Source: Lysobacterales bacterium
Lineage (GTDB): Bacteria; Pseudomonadota; Gammaproteobacteria; Xanthomonadales; Xanthomonadaceae
Assembly: GCA_015655355.1 (NCBI GenBank)
Contig: JAATFG010000051.1
Location: 1-55,079 of the forward strand
DNA: 55,079 bases
Direction of reading: 5' to 3'
Positions 16,352 to 25,219 of this stretch are shown piece by piece. How positions within the stretch are numbered: position 1 is the stretch's first letter; every line of letters begins with the position of its first letter. Under the pieces are notes generated by a model. The model saw only the letters and a list, made by a program, of their open reading frames with translations. It ran no database searches and was not told where the DNA came from. Made by a program: the position numbers and the translations under genes.

Positions 16352-17800
16352 TCAGAAGGATTCCTGCAGCGCCTTGCCCCATGACTCCAGTTGATCGAGC
16401 AGGACGAGTTTGTCGGCGGCATCCGCGTGTTGCGAACGCAGCGCATCCAGTTGCGCGAAAAACTGCGGCAGCGTGAGTTCGGACAGGCCTTCGTCGCCGA
16501 GCAGGCGCTGGCGGCGGTACCCGTTCCAGCGCACGCGCTCGGCCGCGTTCAACGTTTGCGGGAAGTTGCGTGCGCGGTAGCGGAACAGCAGTTCGTCCAG
16601 GCGCGCGTCGCGGAACCCGAATTCGCGCGCGCCGAGCAGTTCCGGCGGGGTCGCGCGCACGTCGGCGAGCTTGCGTTTGTCGCCGTCGCCGAGGAAGCCG
16701 GCGTACAGCGAGGCATCGGCGTCGGCGGTCGTGTTTTCGCGTTCGCCGGAAAACACCTGGCGCATCTTCTCGGCCAGCATCGGCGCATGCGGGCGCAGTT
16801 TCGCGGCCTTGGCCTCGATCGCCTCGGCATCGATGCGCAGGCGCTCGAAATCGCCGTCGCGCAGGTGATTCCACGCCACCAGCGCTGGGCATTTGTTGAG
16901 ATGCACTTCCTTCAGCGGCACGCGCTGCAGGCCGCGTTCGGCCAGCGTTTCCGACTTCGCGTAGAGGCGCTCGGCGATTTGCGCGGCGTCGAGTTCGAGC
17001 AGCGCGTCGATGTCGCCGTCGAGGTCGAACACGATCACGTTGTTCTGGTTGCGCGGATGCCAGGCCAGCGGCAACACCGGCGCGGCGCACAGGCGCTCGA
17101 TGGCGAACATCTGCGAGACGTGCAGCACCGGCGCGAGCGCATTGAGGTCGAACAGGCCGGCGGCGAAGCGCTTGTCGCGCAGGCGCAGCGCGTAGTCCCA
17201 AAGTTTCGGCTGGGCCTGTTTCATCAGCTTGCCGATGCCGAGCGTGGCGCGCACGTCGGAGAGCGCTTCGTGCGCATCGCCGATACGGACGGCGTTCGCC
17301 GCGGCAAGGTGTTCGAGCTTGAAACTCGTACCCTTGCGGTCGTCGCGTTGCGGCCAGGTCAATCCGTCCGGACGCAGCGCATGGAACAGGCGCGCGACGT
17401 CGAGCAGGTCCCAGCGCGAATTGCCGCCGCGCCATTCGCGCTCGTAAGGCTCGTGGAAATTGCGGAACAGGCCGTAACGCACGAACTCGTCGTCGAAGCG
17501 CAGCGTGTTCCAGCCCAGCGTGCAGGTTTGCGGGCGCGCCATTTCATCGAAGATGCGCGCGAACGCGGCGGCTTCGTTGACCCCTTCGGCCAGCGCGCGT
17601 TGCGGCGCGATATGCGTGATCAGGGTGGCGATGGGCGAGGGCAACAAGTCGTCGGCCGGCTGGACGAAGAATGAAACCGGTTCGTCGATTTCGTTCAGAT
17701 CCTCGTCGGTACGGATCGCCGCGAATTGCGCGATGCGGCTTTGCCCGGGTTTCTGGCCGAAGGTTTCCAGGTCGTAGAACAGGAAACTGGCGTCGCTCAT
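16352..17800 (-). CDS. sbcB: Exodeoxyribonuclease I
   Basis: A 482-residue 3'-5' single-strand DNA exonuclease of the SbcB family, used in recombination and mismatch repair. The DEDD exonuclease domain begins at once: FLFYDLETFG supplies Asp10 and Glu12; LGWNTLRFDDEFVRYGLFRN and GDAHEALSDVRATLGI supply the later acidic and His residues. The C-terminal part (about 200-480) with KCPALVAWNHLR is the SH3-like and helical portion typical of ExoI. The start ATG overlaps the kmo stop as ATGA, so this DNA-repair gene is translationally tied to the kynurenine genes. Confidence 0.95.
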   Translation of the reverse strand: MSDASFLFYDLETFGQKPGQSRIAQFAAIRTDEDLNEIDEPVSFFVQPADDLLPSPIATLITHIAPQRALAEGVNEAAAFARIFDEMARPQTCTLGWNTLRFDDEFVRYGLFRNFHEPYEREWRGGNSRWDLLDVARLFHALRPDGLTWPQRDDRKGTSFKLEHLAAANAVRIGDAHEALSDVRATLGIGKLMKQAQPKLWDYALRLRDKRFAAGLFDLNALAPVLHVSQMFAIERLCAAPVLPLAWHPRNQNNVIVFDLDGDIDALLELDAAQIAERLYAKSETLAERGLQRVPLKEVHLNKCPALVAWNHLRDGDFERLRIDAEAIEAKAAKLRPHAPMLAEKMRQVFSGERENTTADADASLYAGFLGDGDKRKLADVRATPPELLGAREFGFRDARLDELLFRYRARNFPQTLNAAERVRWNGYRRQRLLGDEGLSELTLPQFFAQLDALRSQHADAADKLVLLDQLESWGKALQESF

Positions 17801-19170
17801 GGCGCGTCCTGTAATACCGAAAGTTTTTCCAGCACCGCGGCATCGAGCGCGCTCCAGTCGATGCCATCGAGCGATGCGTGTCCGCGCGTGGCGGTGACCA
17901 TGATTTCGCGCTGGAGGTTGCTGCGCTGCCATGCCAGCGAATACGGAATGCGCATGAAGGTCACCATCGCGTAGTGCGGCACGAAGCGGGTTGGATGGCG
18001 CGCTTGCAGCTTTGCTTCCAGTTCGCGCTGGAGCAGGAAATCCGCGTCATCGACGCGGTCGCGCATTTCGACGTAGTTTTCCAGCGCCATTTGCTGGATC
18101 GCGTAGGCGTCGGGCTGGCGTTGCCGCTCGAATGCGGCGAAGGCATGCGCGACGTCGTGCCCGCTTTCATCCGCAGCGTCCAGCAGGTCGGCGAGCAACA
18201 CGCAATCCTCGAACGCGCAGTTCATGCCCTGGCCGTGGAACGGCACCATCGCGTGCGCGGCGTCGCCGATCAGCAATGCGCGGCCGTCGAGCCGCCAGCG
18301 ATCGAGGTACAGCGTGCCGAGCAGGCCCGGCGGGCGGTTGTCCCAATCGCGCACGAGGTTCGGGATCAGCGGCAGCGCGTCGGCGAATTCGCGCGCGAAC
18401 AGCGCCTGCGCGTCCGCGCCGCTTTTCACCGTCGAGAAGCTGGGATCGCCTTCGTTCGGCAGGAACAGGGTGACGGTGAAGGTCTTTTCGTCGTTGGGCA
18501 GGGCAATGCACATGTAGTGCCCGCGCGGCCAGATGTGCAGCGCGTTCGGTTCGATCGCGAAATCGCCACGCGCGTCCGGCGGGATTTCCAGCTCCTTGTA
18601 CGAATGGCCGAGGAACTCGCTGCGTTCGCCCAGCGGCGCCCAGCGGTTCATCGCCGCGCGCAGCGCGGAACCGGCGCCATCGCAGCCGAGCAGCGGCGTG
18701 TCGAAATGCACATCGACCGGCTGGTCGTCGCGGTCGTCGATGAAACGCGCGTAGTTCGCCGAGAAATCCACGGTGTGCAGGCGCCGATGGAAATGGAACC
18801 TGGCACCGGCTTGCTCGGCCAGTTGCAGCAGGGTCAGATTCAAGTCGGCGCGATGCACCGACCAGATCGCCTCGCTGTCGTCGCGGCCGTAGCGTTGCAG
18901 CATCGGCGCCTGTCCATCGATGTGGACCATGCGCCCGCGCATCAGCACGGCCTGCCGCATCACTTCGTCTTCGACGCCGGCCTGGCGCAGCGCGTGACGG
19001 CCGCGTTCGGCCAGCGCGAGATTGATCGAACGCCCGGATTCGTAGCCCTTGATGCGCGGGTCGCCGCGGCGTTCGTACACGTCCACCTGCCAGCCGCGCC
19101 GGCACAGCAAGGTGGCCAGCAGCGAGCCGGCCAGGCCGGCGCCGATGATCGTCAGCTTGCGTTCGCTCAT
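17797..19170 (-). CDS. kmo: Kynurenine 3-monooxygenase
   Basis: A 457-residue FAD-dependent hydroxylase converting L-kynurenine to 3-hydroxykynurenine with NADPH and oxygen. The Rossmann GxGxxG is at the N-terminus (LTIIGAGLAGSLLATLL), followed by RRGDPRIKGYESGRSINLAL, diagnostic of KMO, and the second FAD motif LIGDAAHAMVPFHGQGMNCAFEDC. It lacks a clear C-terminal membrane anchor, as in bacterial KMOs. It overlaps kynU upstream and sbcB downstream by 4 bases each. Confidence 0.95.
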   Translation of the reverse strand: MSERKLTIIGAGLAGSLLATLLCRRGWQVDVYERRGDPRIKGYESGRSINLALAERGRHALRQAGVEDEVMRQAVLMRGRMVHIDGQAPMLQRYGRDDSEAIWSVHRADLNLTLLQLAEQAGARFHFHRRLHTVDFSANYARFIDDRDDQPVDVHFDTPLLGCDGAGSALRAAMNRWAPLGERSEFLGHSYKELEIPPDARGDFAIEPNALHIWPRGHYMCIALPNDEKTFTVTLFLPNEGDPSFSTVKSGADAQALFAREFADALPLIPNLVRDWDNRPPGLLGTLYLDRWRLDGRALLIGDAAHAMVPFHGQGMNCAFEDCVLLADLLDAADESGHDVAHAFAAFERQRQPDAYAIQQMALENYVEMRDRVDDADFLLQRELEAKLQARHPTRFVPHYAMVTFMRIPYSLAWQRSNLQREIMVTATRGHASLDGIDWSALDAAVLEKLSVLQDAP

Positions 19171-20474
19171 TGCGCGGCTCGCCATGCGGCCACCGCTTCG
19201 ACGAAATCGAAGCAGTCGGCGAAACGGTTGTACGCGGGCGTCGGCGCGATGCGGATCACGTCCGGCTCGCGCCAGTCGCCGACGATGCCGATGGATTCGA
19301 GATGCTCGAACAAGGCGCGTCCGCGCTCGCGGCCGCCGAGCACGCGCAGCGACAACTGGCAGCCGCGTTGCGCGGCGTTGCGTGGCGTGAGGATTTGCAG
19401 CGTGTCGTTCAATCGCGCATCGATCAGCTGTTCTAGATAAGCGCCGAGCTTTTCCGCTTTCGCGCGCAACGTGGCGATGCCGCCGACGTTGTCGATCACC
19501 TCGAGCGAAGCGCGCAGCGGCGCCAGCGCGAGCACCGGTGGATTGCTCAATTGCCAGCCATCGGCGCCGATGGAAGGAACGAACTCCGCGCCCATCCGGA
19601 AGCGCGTGGCTTGTTCGTGGCCCCACCAGCCGGCGAAGCGCGGCAGTGTCGCATCGCGCGCATGGCGTTCGTGCACGAACGCGCCGCCGACCGCGCCGGG
19701 GCCGGCGTTGAGGTATTTGTAGTGGCACCACACCGCGAAATCGGCGCCGCTGGCGTGCAGTTGCAGCGGGATGTTGCCGACCGAATGCGCCAGGTCGAAG
19801 CCGACGTTCGCACCCGCCGCGCGTGCAAGCCGCGCGATTTCCTGCAAGTCGAACGCCTGCCCGGTGCGGTATTGCACGCCCGGCCACAGCACCAGCGCCA
19901 GCCGCGGGCCATGTCGTTCGATCGCGCTGGCGATCGTCGCCATCGACACGATGCCGGTTTCGTCGTCGGGCTGCACTTCGATCAGGTCGGTTGCCGGGTC
20001 GAAACCATGGAAGCGGATCTGCGACTCGACCGCGTAACGGTCGGTCGGGAAACTTCCGGCTTCGACGAGAATGGCGGAACGTGCTTGCGTCGGCCGATAG
20101 AAGCTGACCATCAACAGGTGCAGGTTCACCGACAAGGTGTTCATCGCGACGACTTCATGCGGCTGCGCACCGACCACGCGGGCGAGCGCATCGCGCACCA
20201 GCGCGTGGTAGTCGAGCCATTGCACCGGCGGGGTGAAATGGCCTTCGACCGCTTCGTTCGCCCATTTGTCGAGCGCTTCCTGCACCACGGTGCGCGCCGC
20301 ACGCGGTTGCAGGCCGAGCGAATTGCCGCAGAGATAGATCTGCTCGTGCGCGCCGCGCTTCGGGATCAGGAACTGGTCGCGCAGCGCGCGCAGCGGGTCG
20401 GCGGCATCGAGTTGCAGCGCCTGCTCGCGCGGGAACCGGCCGTGGGGGAATTCATCGTTCATCCGCGTGCTCAC
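19167..20474 (-). CDS. kynU: Kynureninase
   Basis: A 435-residue PLP enzyme that cleaves 3-hydroxykynurenine to 3-hydroxyanthranilate and alanine. Motifs: [48 protein letters not shown] with the PLP-ring Asp, and [17 protein letters not shown] with the Schiff-base Lys at about residue 253. I used the GTG at 20474, which overlaps the haaO stop by 4 bases like every other junction in this operon; an ATG four codons later (20462) is equally possible and gives 431 residues. Confidence 0.95.
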   Translation of the reverse strand: MSTRMNDEFPHGRFPREQALQLDAADPLRALRDQFLIPKRGAHEQIYLCGNSLGLQPRAARTVVQEALDKWANEAVEGHFTPPVQWLDYHALVRDALARVVGAQPHEVVAMNTLSVNLHLLMVSFYRPTQARSAILVEAGSFPTDRYAVESQIRFHGFDPATDLIEVQPDDETGIVSMATIASAIERHGPRLALVLWPGVQYRTGQAFDLQEIARLARAAGANVGFDLAHSVGNIPLQLHASGADFAVWCHYKYLNAGPGAVGGAFVHERHARDATLPRFAGWWGHEQATRFRMGAEFVPSIGADGWQLSNPPVLALAPLRASLEVIDNVGGIATLRAKAEKLGAYLEQLIDARLNDTLQILTPRNAAQRGCQLSLRVLGGRERGRALFEHLESIGIVGDWREPDVIRIAPTPAYNRFADCFDFVEAVAAWRAAQ

Positions 20475-21022
20475 CTGGCCGGCACGTCGTATTTCGCCGG
20501 CGCCGGGTTGAAATGGCCGCAGGCCTTGCAGGTGCGGTGTTCGCGCGAGGCGTAGAAACGCTCGAACACCGGCGGGAAGTCGGTCTCGATGTTGTTCAGG
20601 AAGAAATGCTCTTCATAGAGTTTCGCGTTGCACTGCTCGCAGAACCAGAGCAGGCCGTCGTTCTCGTGCGGCAGGCGCTTGCGCTCGACGACGAGGCCGA
20701 TCGAATCCGGCATGCGCTGCGGCGAATGCGGCGTGCGCGGCGGCAGCAGGAAGATTTCGCCGGCCTTGATCGGGATGTCGCGCGCCGTGCCCTTGCCGGT
20801 GGCGGGATCGAAATCCTCCTGCACCTTCAGCACCATTTCGCCTTCCAACTGGTAGAACCATTCCGGGCCTTCGTCCCAGTGGTAGTCGGTGCGCGCGTTG
20901 GGGCCGCCGACCACCATCACGATGAAGTCCTCGGCGTAGATCACCTTGTTGCCGACCGGCGGCTTGAGCAGGTGGCGGTGTTCGTCGATCCATCGCTGGA
21001 AGTTGATCGGCATCGGCAACAT
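20471..21022 (-). CDS. haaO: 3-Hydroxyanthranilate 3,4-dioxygenase
   Basis: A 183-residue cupin oxygenase that opens the ring of 3-hydroxyanthranilate, giving the product that cyclises to quinolinate, the NAD precursor. Active-site iron ligands are expected at His48, Glu54 and His99 ([21 protein letters not shown]); substrate-binding Arg is in the PNARTDY segment. A C-terminal rubredoxin-like site is intact: Cys128 and Cys131 (CEQC) with Cys165 and Cys168 (CKAC), the bacterial-type second iron site. GGAG lies 9 bases before the ATG. It is the first gene of haaO-kynU-kmo-sbcB. No tryptophan 2,3-dioxygenase or formamidase gene is in the window. Confidence 0.95.
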   Translation of the reverse strand: MLPMPINFQRWIDEHRHLLKPPVGNKVIYAEDFIVMVVGGPNARTDYHWDEGPEWFYQLEGEMVLKVQEDFDPATGKGTARDIPIKAGEIFLLPPRTPHSPQRMPDSIGLVVERKRLPHENDGLLWFCEQCNAKLYEEHFFLNNIETDFPPVFERFYASREHRTCKACGHFNPAPAKYDVPAR

Positions 21023-21095
21023 CGGTGTTTCTCCGTTGAATCAATCACGCCGCGTCAGTCACGCCTGTCCTTGCGCGGCACGTGGGCATTGTTTT

Positions 21096-21758
21096 TCAAT
21101 CACGTTTGCCACTGCGTGGCACGCGATTGAGCGCGTTCTGGTATTTGTCGGCGAGCTGTTCGGGCGCGGACACGTCGATGCCCATCTCGCGCACGCGGCC
21201 GTCGTTGAGTGAATACACCCAGCCGTGGACGGCGAGCGGTTGGCCGCGCGCCCATGCGTCCTCGATCACCGTGGTCTGGCACAAATTCACCACTTGCTCG
21301 ATCACGTTGAGTTCGCACAACCGCGCATGGCGCAGGTGTTCGTCGTCGATGGGGTCGAGAATCGATGCATGCTTCTGCGCCACGTCGCCGACGTGGCGCA
21401 GCCAGTTGTCGGCCAGTCCCACGCGCGTTCCGGTCATCGCCGAATGCACGCCGCCGCAGCCGTAGTGGCCGACGATCAGGATGTGCTCGACCTTGAGCAC
21501 GTCCACCGCGAACTGGACCACGCTCAGTGCGTTGAGGTCGCTGTGCACGACCAGATTGGCGATGTTGCGATGGACGAACACCTCGCCCGGATCGAGGCCC
21601 AAAATCTGGTTCGCCGGCACCCGCGAATCGGAGCAGCCGATCCACAGGAATTTCGGTGATTGCTGCTTCGACAGCCGCGAGAAGAAGCCGGGGTCTTCGC
21701 GGACGATGCGCTGCGCCCATTCACGGTTGTTCTGCAACAACTGGTCGAGATCGGTCAT
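21096..21758 (-). CDS. can: Beta-class carbonic anhydrase
   Basis: A 220-residue enzyme interconverting CO2 and bicarbonate, the same length as E. coli Can. Zinc ligands align exactly: Cys42, His98 and Cys101, with Asp44 and Arg46 forming the catalytic dyad (IGCSDSRVPANQILGL, ILIVGHYGCGG). I chose the ATG at 21758 because it gives the family's MTDLDQLLQNNREWA start; an in-frame ATG 18 bases upstream is less likely. It is separated from haaO by about 70 bases and probably has its own promoter. Confidence 0.95.
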   Translation of the reverse strand: MTDLDQLLQNNREWAQRIVREDPGFFSRLSKQQSPKFLWIGCSDSRVPANQILGLDPGEVFVHRNIANLVVHSDLNALSVVQFAVDVLKVEHILIVGHYGCGGVHSAMTGTRVGLADNWLRHVGDVAQKHASILDPIDDEHLRHARLCELNVIEQVVNLCQTTVIEDAWARGQPLAVHGWVYSLNDGRVREMGIDVSAPEQLADKYQNALNRVPRSGKRD

Positions 21759-21792
21759 GGCGTCATTATGCCGCACTCGCGCTGGCGGCGGG

Positions 21793-22410
21793 TCAGCTTT
21801 CGCGCTGGCGCATCAATCCGGCAACGGCTTGCGCATCGTCGTGTTCCTGCCTCGACAAGGCATCGATCACCGCATGACGATTCGCCTGCGGATGGTTCTG
21901 GCCGAGCTTGAATTTCAGCTCGATGCGCGCCGGCCGGAAGCGGAAGCCGACGATGCCGCCGAGCATCGTGGCGTGCTCCTCGCGTTGCGGATCGAAGCGC
22001 CAATGCTCGCCCACGCGGGCTTCGTGCTGGTCGCTCAGGCGGGAGACGAGATCGGCCAGTGCGGCGTGATCGTTGACGATCTCGAGCGCGCCGGACAGGT
22101 GCGCGGTGGCGTAATTCCAGGTCGGCACGCGCACCGCGGCCTCCTTGTCCGGATACCAGCTCGCGGAGACGTAGGCGTGCGGGCCGTGCACGATCAGCAA
22201 GGCGGTGCCGGCGTGCGCGGCCTGCGGGTTCGGCTTCGCCCAATGGCCTTCGATCAGCACGTCCTCGCCGTTGCGCGCGTACAGCACCGGCAACTGCGTC
22301 GCGCAGGGTGCGCCGGCGTGGCTGGTGACAAGGGTGGCGAAGTTGTCGTGCGCCAGCAGCCAGTCCAGCGCGGCCAGATCGGTTTCGGCGAAGGCGCGCG
22401 GGGTGAACAT
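21793..22410 (-). CDS. PaiB-family FMN-binding protein
   Basis: A 205-residue split-barrel flavin-binding protein. The start MFTPRAFAETD, then LPVLYARNGEDVLIEGHWAKPNPQ and the C-terminal GFRFRPARIELKFKLGQNHP, are typical of PaiB/Synechocystis-type FMN-binding proteins, often annotated as negative transcriptional regulators after B. subtilis PaiB. Actual regulation is not shown by the sequence; a flavin reductase role is possible. The ATG abuts the stop of the preceding small gene with no gap. Confidence 0.8.
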   Translation of the reverse strand: MFTPRAFAETDLAALDWLLAHDNFATLVTSHAGAPCATQLPVLYARNGEDVLIEGHWAKPNPQAAHAGTALLIVHGPHAYVSASWYPDKEAAVRVPTWNYATAHLSGALEIVNDHAALADLVSRLSDQHEARVGEHWRFDPQREEHATMLGGIVGFRFRPARIELKFKLGQNHPQANRHAVIDALSRQEHDDAQAVAGLMRQRES

Positions 22411-22719
22411 TCAGGCGTCGCGGCCGAGCGATTGCACCATCGCTTCGCGCAGGCGCTCGTCGTTGGCGGCATGCGGCGGGGCGAGTTCGCGCAGCGAGAA
22501 ACCGCGGGCCAGCGCATCGTCCTCGTCGAGGCCGTCGAAGGCGACGAACTCGGCGTCGAGCAGGGTGGCCCGCGCGGTGTCCTCGCTGTCGAAGACCTGG
22601 GTTTGTCCGTCGCTGTCGAACACTTCGGCGGTGCCGGCTTCGAGCACGCGCAGGCGCGCCCACACGATCATGCGGCCGAGCGAGGCCAGCCACCATTGTT
22701 CGGAATCGAATTCGCTCAT
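22411..22719 (-). CDS. Conserved-looking hypothetical protein, acidic
   Basis: A 102-residue acidic soluble protein I do not recognise. It has a tryptophan-rich start (MSEFDSEQWWLASLGRMIVW), a short strand pair (EVFDSDGQTQVFDSEDTARA), and an acidic helical middle (FVAFDGLDEDDALA), with no Cys or catalytic motif. Codon use matches its neighbours, so it is very likely real. Its stop is directly followed by the PaiB start, and the two should be cotranslated. Confidence 0.65.
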   Translation of the reverse strand: MSEFDSEQWWLASLGRMIVWARLRVLEAGTAEVFDSDGQTQVFDSEDTARATLLDAEFVAFDGLDEDDALARGFSLRELAPPHAANDERLREAMVQSLGRDA

Positions 22720-22762
22720 CGGATTTCTCTCGTAGCGCCGGGCTTGCCCGGCCGCGCATGAA

Positions 22763-23065
22763 TCAAACGGCCAGCGAAACCAGCCACAACAATCCGGCCA
22801 ACGCCAAGGCCGCCGCGATCACGATCACCGAAATGCGCGCCGGGCCGGCGAGGCCGCTGAGATTGGCGTCGTTCGCGCTGCGATAACCGCCACCGAGCAG
22901 CCAGCGCAGCGCGTCCGGATTCAGGAAGGCGCCTTCGCCGAAGCGCGCGCGCAAGTCCGCGTGGCGGTTGCGGATGTGCACCAGGGTCAGCGGCCAGAAG
23001 ATCACGAACGCGCACAGCCCCGCGAACGCGGTGGCGACGAAGCACAGGGCGAAGAACAGGATCAT
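22763..23065 (-). CDS. Small membrane protein with two transmembrane segments
   Basis: A 100-residue inner-membrane protein. Helix 1 is at about residues 1-26 (MILFFALCFVATAFAGLCAF and onward), helix 2 at the C-terminus (about 77-98, ISVIVIAAALALAGLLWLVS), with a short hydrophilic loop HIRNRHADLRARFGEGAF between. I cannot assign a family. Its ATG overlaps the asnS stop by one base (TGATG), so it depends on asnS translation; the asnS frameshift would matter for its expression. Confidence 0.6.
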   Translation of the reverse strand: MILFFALCFVATAFAGLCAFVIFWPLTLVHIRNRHADLRARFGEGAFLNPDALRWLLGGGYRSANDANLSGLAGPARISVIVIAAALALAGLLWLVSLAV

Positions 23066-24461
23066 CAGAACTCGGCGCTGCCCGGCGCGCGCGGATACGG
23101 AATCGCGTCGCGGATGTTGCTCAGCCCGCACACGTACACGACCAGACGCTCGAAGCCGAGGCCGAAGCCGGCGTGCGGCACGCTGCCGTAGCGGCGGAAA
23201 TCGCGATACCAGCCGTAATGCGCCGGGTCGAGGCCGAACTGGGCCATGCGCGCATCCAACACATCAAGACGCGCTTCGCGCTGCGAGCCGCCGATGATTT
23301 CGCCGATGCCCGGCGCCAGCACGTCCATCGCCGCGACGGTCTTGCCGTCGTCGTTCAAGTGCATGTAGAACGCCTTGATGTGCTCGGGGTAATTCATCAC
23401 CACGACCGGGCGGCCGACGTGCTGCTCGGTCAGCCAGCGCTCGTGTTCGGTCTGCAGGTCCAGGCCCCATTCGACCGGATACTCGAACTTGTGCCCGCTG
23501 GCCTGCAGGATCTTGATCGCCTCGCCGTAGTCGATGCGCGAGAACGGCGAGGCGATGAAGGCTTCGAGCTTGCCGATCGCGCTCTTGTCCACGCGCTCGG
23601 CGATGAAGGCCATGTCGTCGGCGCGTTCGTCCAGCACCGCCTTGAACAGGTATTTCAGGAAGCGCTCGGCCAGCTCCGCGTCTTCGTTCAGGTCGGCGAA
23701 GGCGATTTCCGGTTCGATCATCCAGAACTCGGCCAGGTGGCGCGTGGTGTTGCTGTTCTCGGCGCGGAAGGTCGGGCCGAAGGTGTAGACCTTGCTCATC
23801 GACAGCGCATAGGCCTCGACGTTGAGCTGGCCGGACACGGTGAGGAAGGTTTCCTTGCCGAAGAAGTCGCGGCTGAAATCCACGTTGCCCTTCGAGTCGC
23901 GCGGCAGGTTGGCGAAGTCCAGGGTGACACGCGCAGCATTTCGCCGGCGCCTTCGGCATCGGAGGTCGTGATGATCGGCGTCGAAATCCACAAGAAGCCG
24001 TTCTCGTGGAAGAATCGGTGCACCGCCTGCGCCAGGCAATTGCGGATGCGGGTGACGGCGCCGAACAGGTTGGTGCGCGGGCGCAGGTGCGCCACTTCGC
24101 GCAGGAATTCCGCCGACATCGGCTTGGGCTGGATCGGGTAGGTCAGCGGGTCCTCGACCCAGCCGACGACTTCGATCGACGATGCCTGGATCTCGAAGCT
24201 CTGGCCCTTGCCCTGCGATTCGACCAGGGTGCCGGTGGCGATCACCGAGCAGCCGCTGGTCAGGTGCTTCACTTCGCCCTCGAAGTTGGGCAGGGCGTCG
24301 GTGGCGACGACCTGGATCGGCGCGAAGCAGGAACCGTCGTGGACGTTGACGAAGCTCAGGTTGGTGGAATTGCGCAGCGTGCGCACCCAACCGCGCACCG
24401 TGACTTCGCTGCCTGCCGCGACCTTGCCCGCCAATGCCGCATCGACGCTGACCACCGCCAT
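23065..24461 (-). pseudogene. asnS: Asparaginyl-tRNA synthetase, interrupted by a 1-base frameshift
   Basis: Charges tRNA-Asn. The first part (from ATG 24461) has the OB-fold tRNA-binding domain ([24 protein letters not shown]) and class II motif 1 through [13 protein letters not shown]. The rest, [20 protein letters not shown] through [19 protein letters not shown] (motif 2) to [16 protein letters not shown] (motif 3), is in another frame. The break is at about 23925-23929, where the coding strand reads GTG-TC-ACC-CTG-GAC; one extra base after GTGTC restores VSTLD. The repaired protein would be 465 residues, against 466 in E. coli. Either a sequencing error or a genuine inactivation. Confidence 0.9.
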
Positions 24462-24540
24462 CTTGAAACCCCGTGAGTCGGAACCTATCTGTGGAACATG
24501 GAGTTTACCGGAGTGCGGGGCTTTTCGTCCCCATCGCGCC

Positions 24541-24546
24541 TATAAT
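24541..24546 (+). promoter_or_regulatory. -10 element upstream of iscA
   Basis: A perfect TATAAT lies 48 bases before the iscA ATG, in the gap shared with divergent asnS. No good -35 is seen at 16-18 bases, so the assignment is tentative. Confidence 0.4.
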
Positions 24547-24594
24547 TCCGACAGCTGAAGGAGCGGCATTCCTGCCGCGACCCCCGAGGTTCCA

Positions 24595-24933
24595 ATGGCC
24601 ATCACCCTCACTCCCGCCGCCTTCGCCCGCGTCCAGCGCTTCACCACCCGCCAGCCCGGCGTGCTCGGCCTGCGCTTCGGAGTGGCCCGCACCGGCTGCT
24701 CCGGCTGGGGCTACGTGACCGACCTGGCGAGCGAACGGCGCAAAGGCGACCACGTGTTCGAGCAGGACGGCGTGCGCATTTTCGTGGATGCCGACAGCCT
24801 GCCGATGGTCGATGGCACCGAAATCGACTTCCGCAAGCAGGGCTTGAGCGAAGTCTTCACCTTCGCCAACCCGAACGCGACCGCCGAATGCGGCTGCGGC
24901 GAAAGCTTCACCACGCAGAAGGACGCGGCGTAA
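24595..24933 (+). CDS. iscA: A-type iron-sulfur carrier, IscA-like
   Basis: A 112-residue HesB/IscA-fold protein. The three cluster-binding cysteines are at 35, 99 and 101 (TGCSGWGY and ECGCGESF), exactly the positions in E. coli IscA. Segments MAITLTPAAFARV and FANPNATAECGCGESF resemble IscA more than ErpA or SufA. It would carry or deliver Fe-S clusters in the cytoplasm. Unlike the classical isc operon it stands alone here, divergent from asnS, so specialisation as another A-type carrier is possible. Confidence 0.85.
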   Translation: MAITLTPAAFARVQRFTTRQPGVLGLRFGVARTGCSGWGYVTDLASERRKGDHVFEQDGVRIFVDADSLPMVDGTEIDFRKQGLSEVFTFANPNATAECGCGESFTTQKDAA

Positions 24934-25003
24934 GCGCAGGCGGCATCACGTTTTTCTACGCCACATGCGCTAAGGTGGCCGGGCAGACCAAGAAGGAAGC
25001 CCA

Positions 25004-25174
25004 GTGACCACCGCCAAGACCAAGACCAGCAAGACCTTTCCCAAGGCCTCGCACGCCGGCAAGAACGCCGTCATCACCCACGAGCGCATCGAGCACGACA
25101 TCGCCGTCTTCGAGAAGGCCGGCGGCAAGATCGAGAAGCTGGGCAATACCAACACCTTCAAGAAAATCCGCTGA
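25004..25174 (+). CDS. Small basic conserved-looking protein (56 aa)
   Basis: A 56-residue, very Lys-rich protein starting at GTG with AAGGAA 7 bases upstream. It has a basic N-terminal tail (MTTAKTKTSKTFPKASHAGK), then a short helix-strand unit (HERIEHDIAVFEKAGGKIEK) ending LGNTNTFKKIR. The F-x-K-A-G-G-K-I pattern recurs in small nucleic-acid- or RNA-polymerase-associated proteins, but I cannot name a family. Codon use is like that of neighbouring genes (nearly every third base is G or C). It sits between iscA and rlmD. Confidence 0.6.
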   Translation: MTTAKTKTSKTFPKASHAGKNAVITHERIEHDIAVFEKAGGKIEKLGNTNTFKKIR

Positions 25175-25219
25175 AGCGGGCGGGTACAATGTGCGGCCGT
25201 TCACAAGCCGTAGTTGCCA

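Noticed and set aside
6801-21022. gdhB-nadK and the kynurenine genes considered as one NAD-metabolism island
   Set aside because: They are on opposite strands and separated by unrelated genes (5'-nucleotidase, DUF2939, DUF2461). Two separate operons is the simpler reading.
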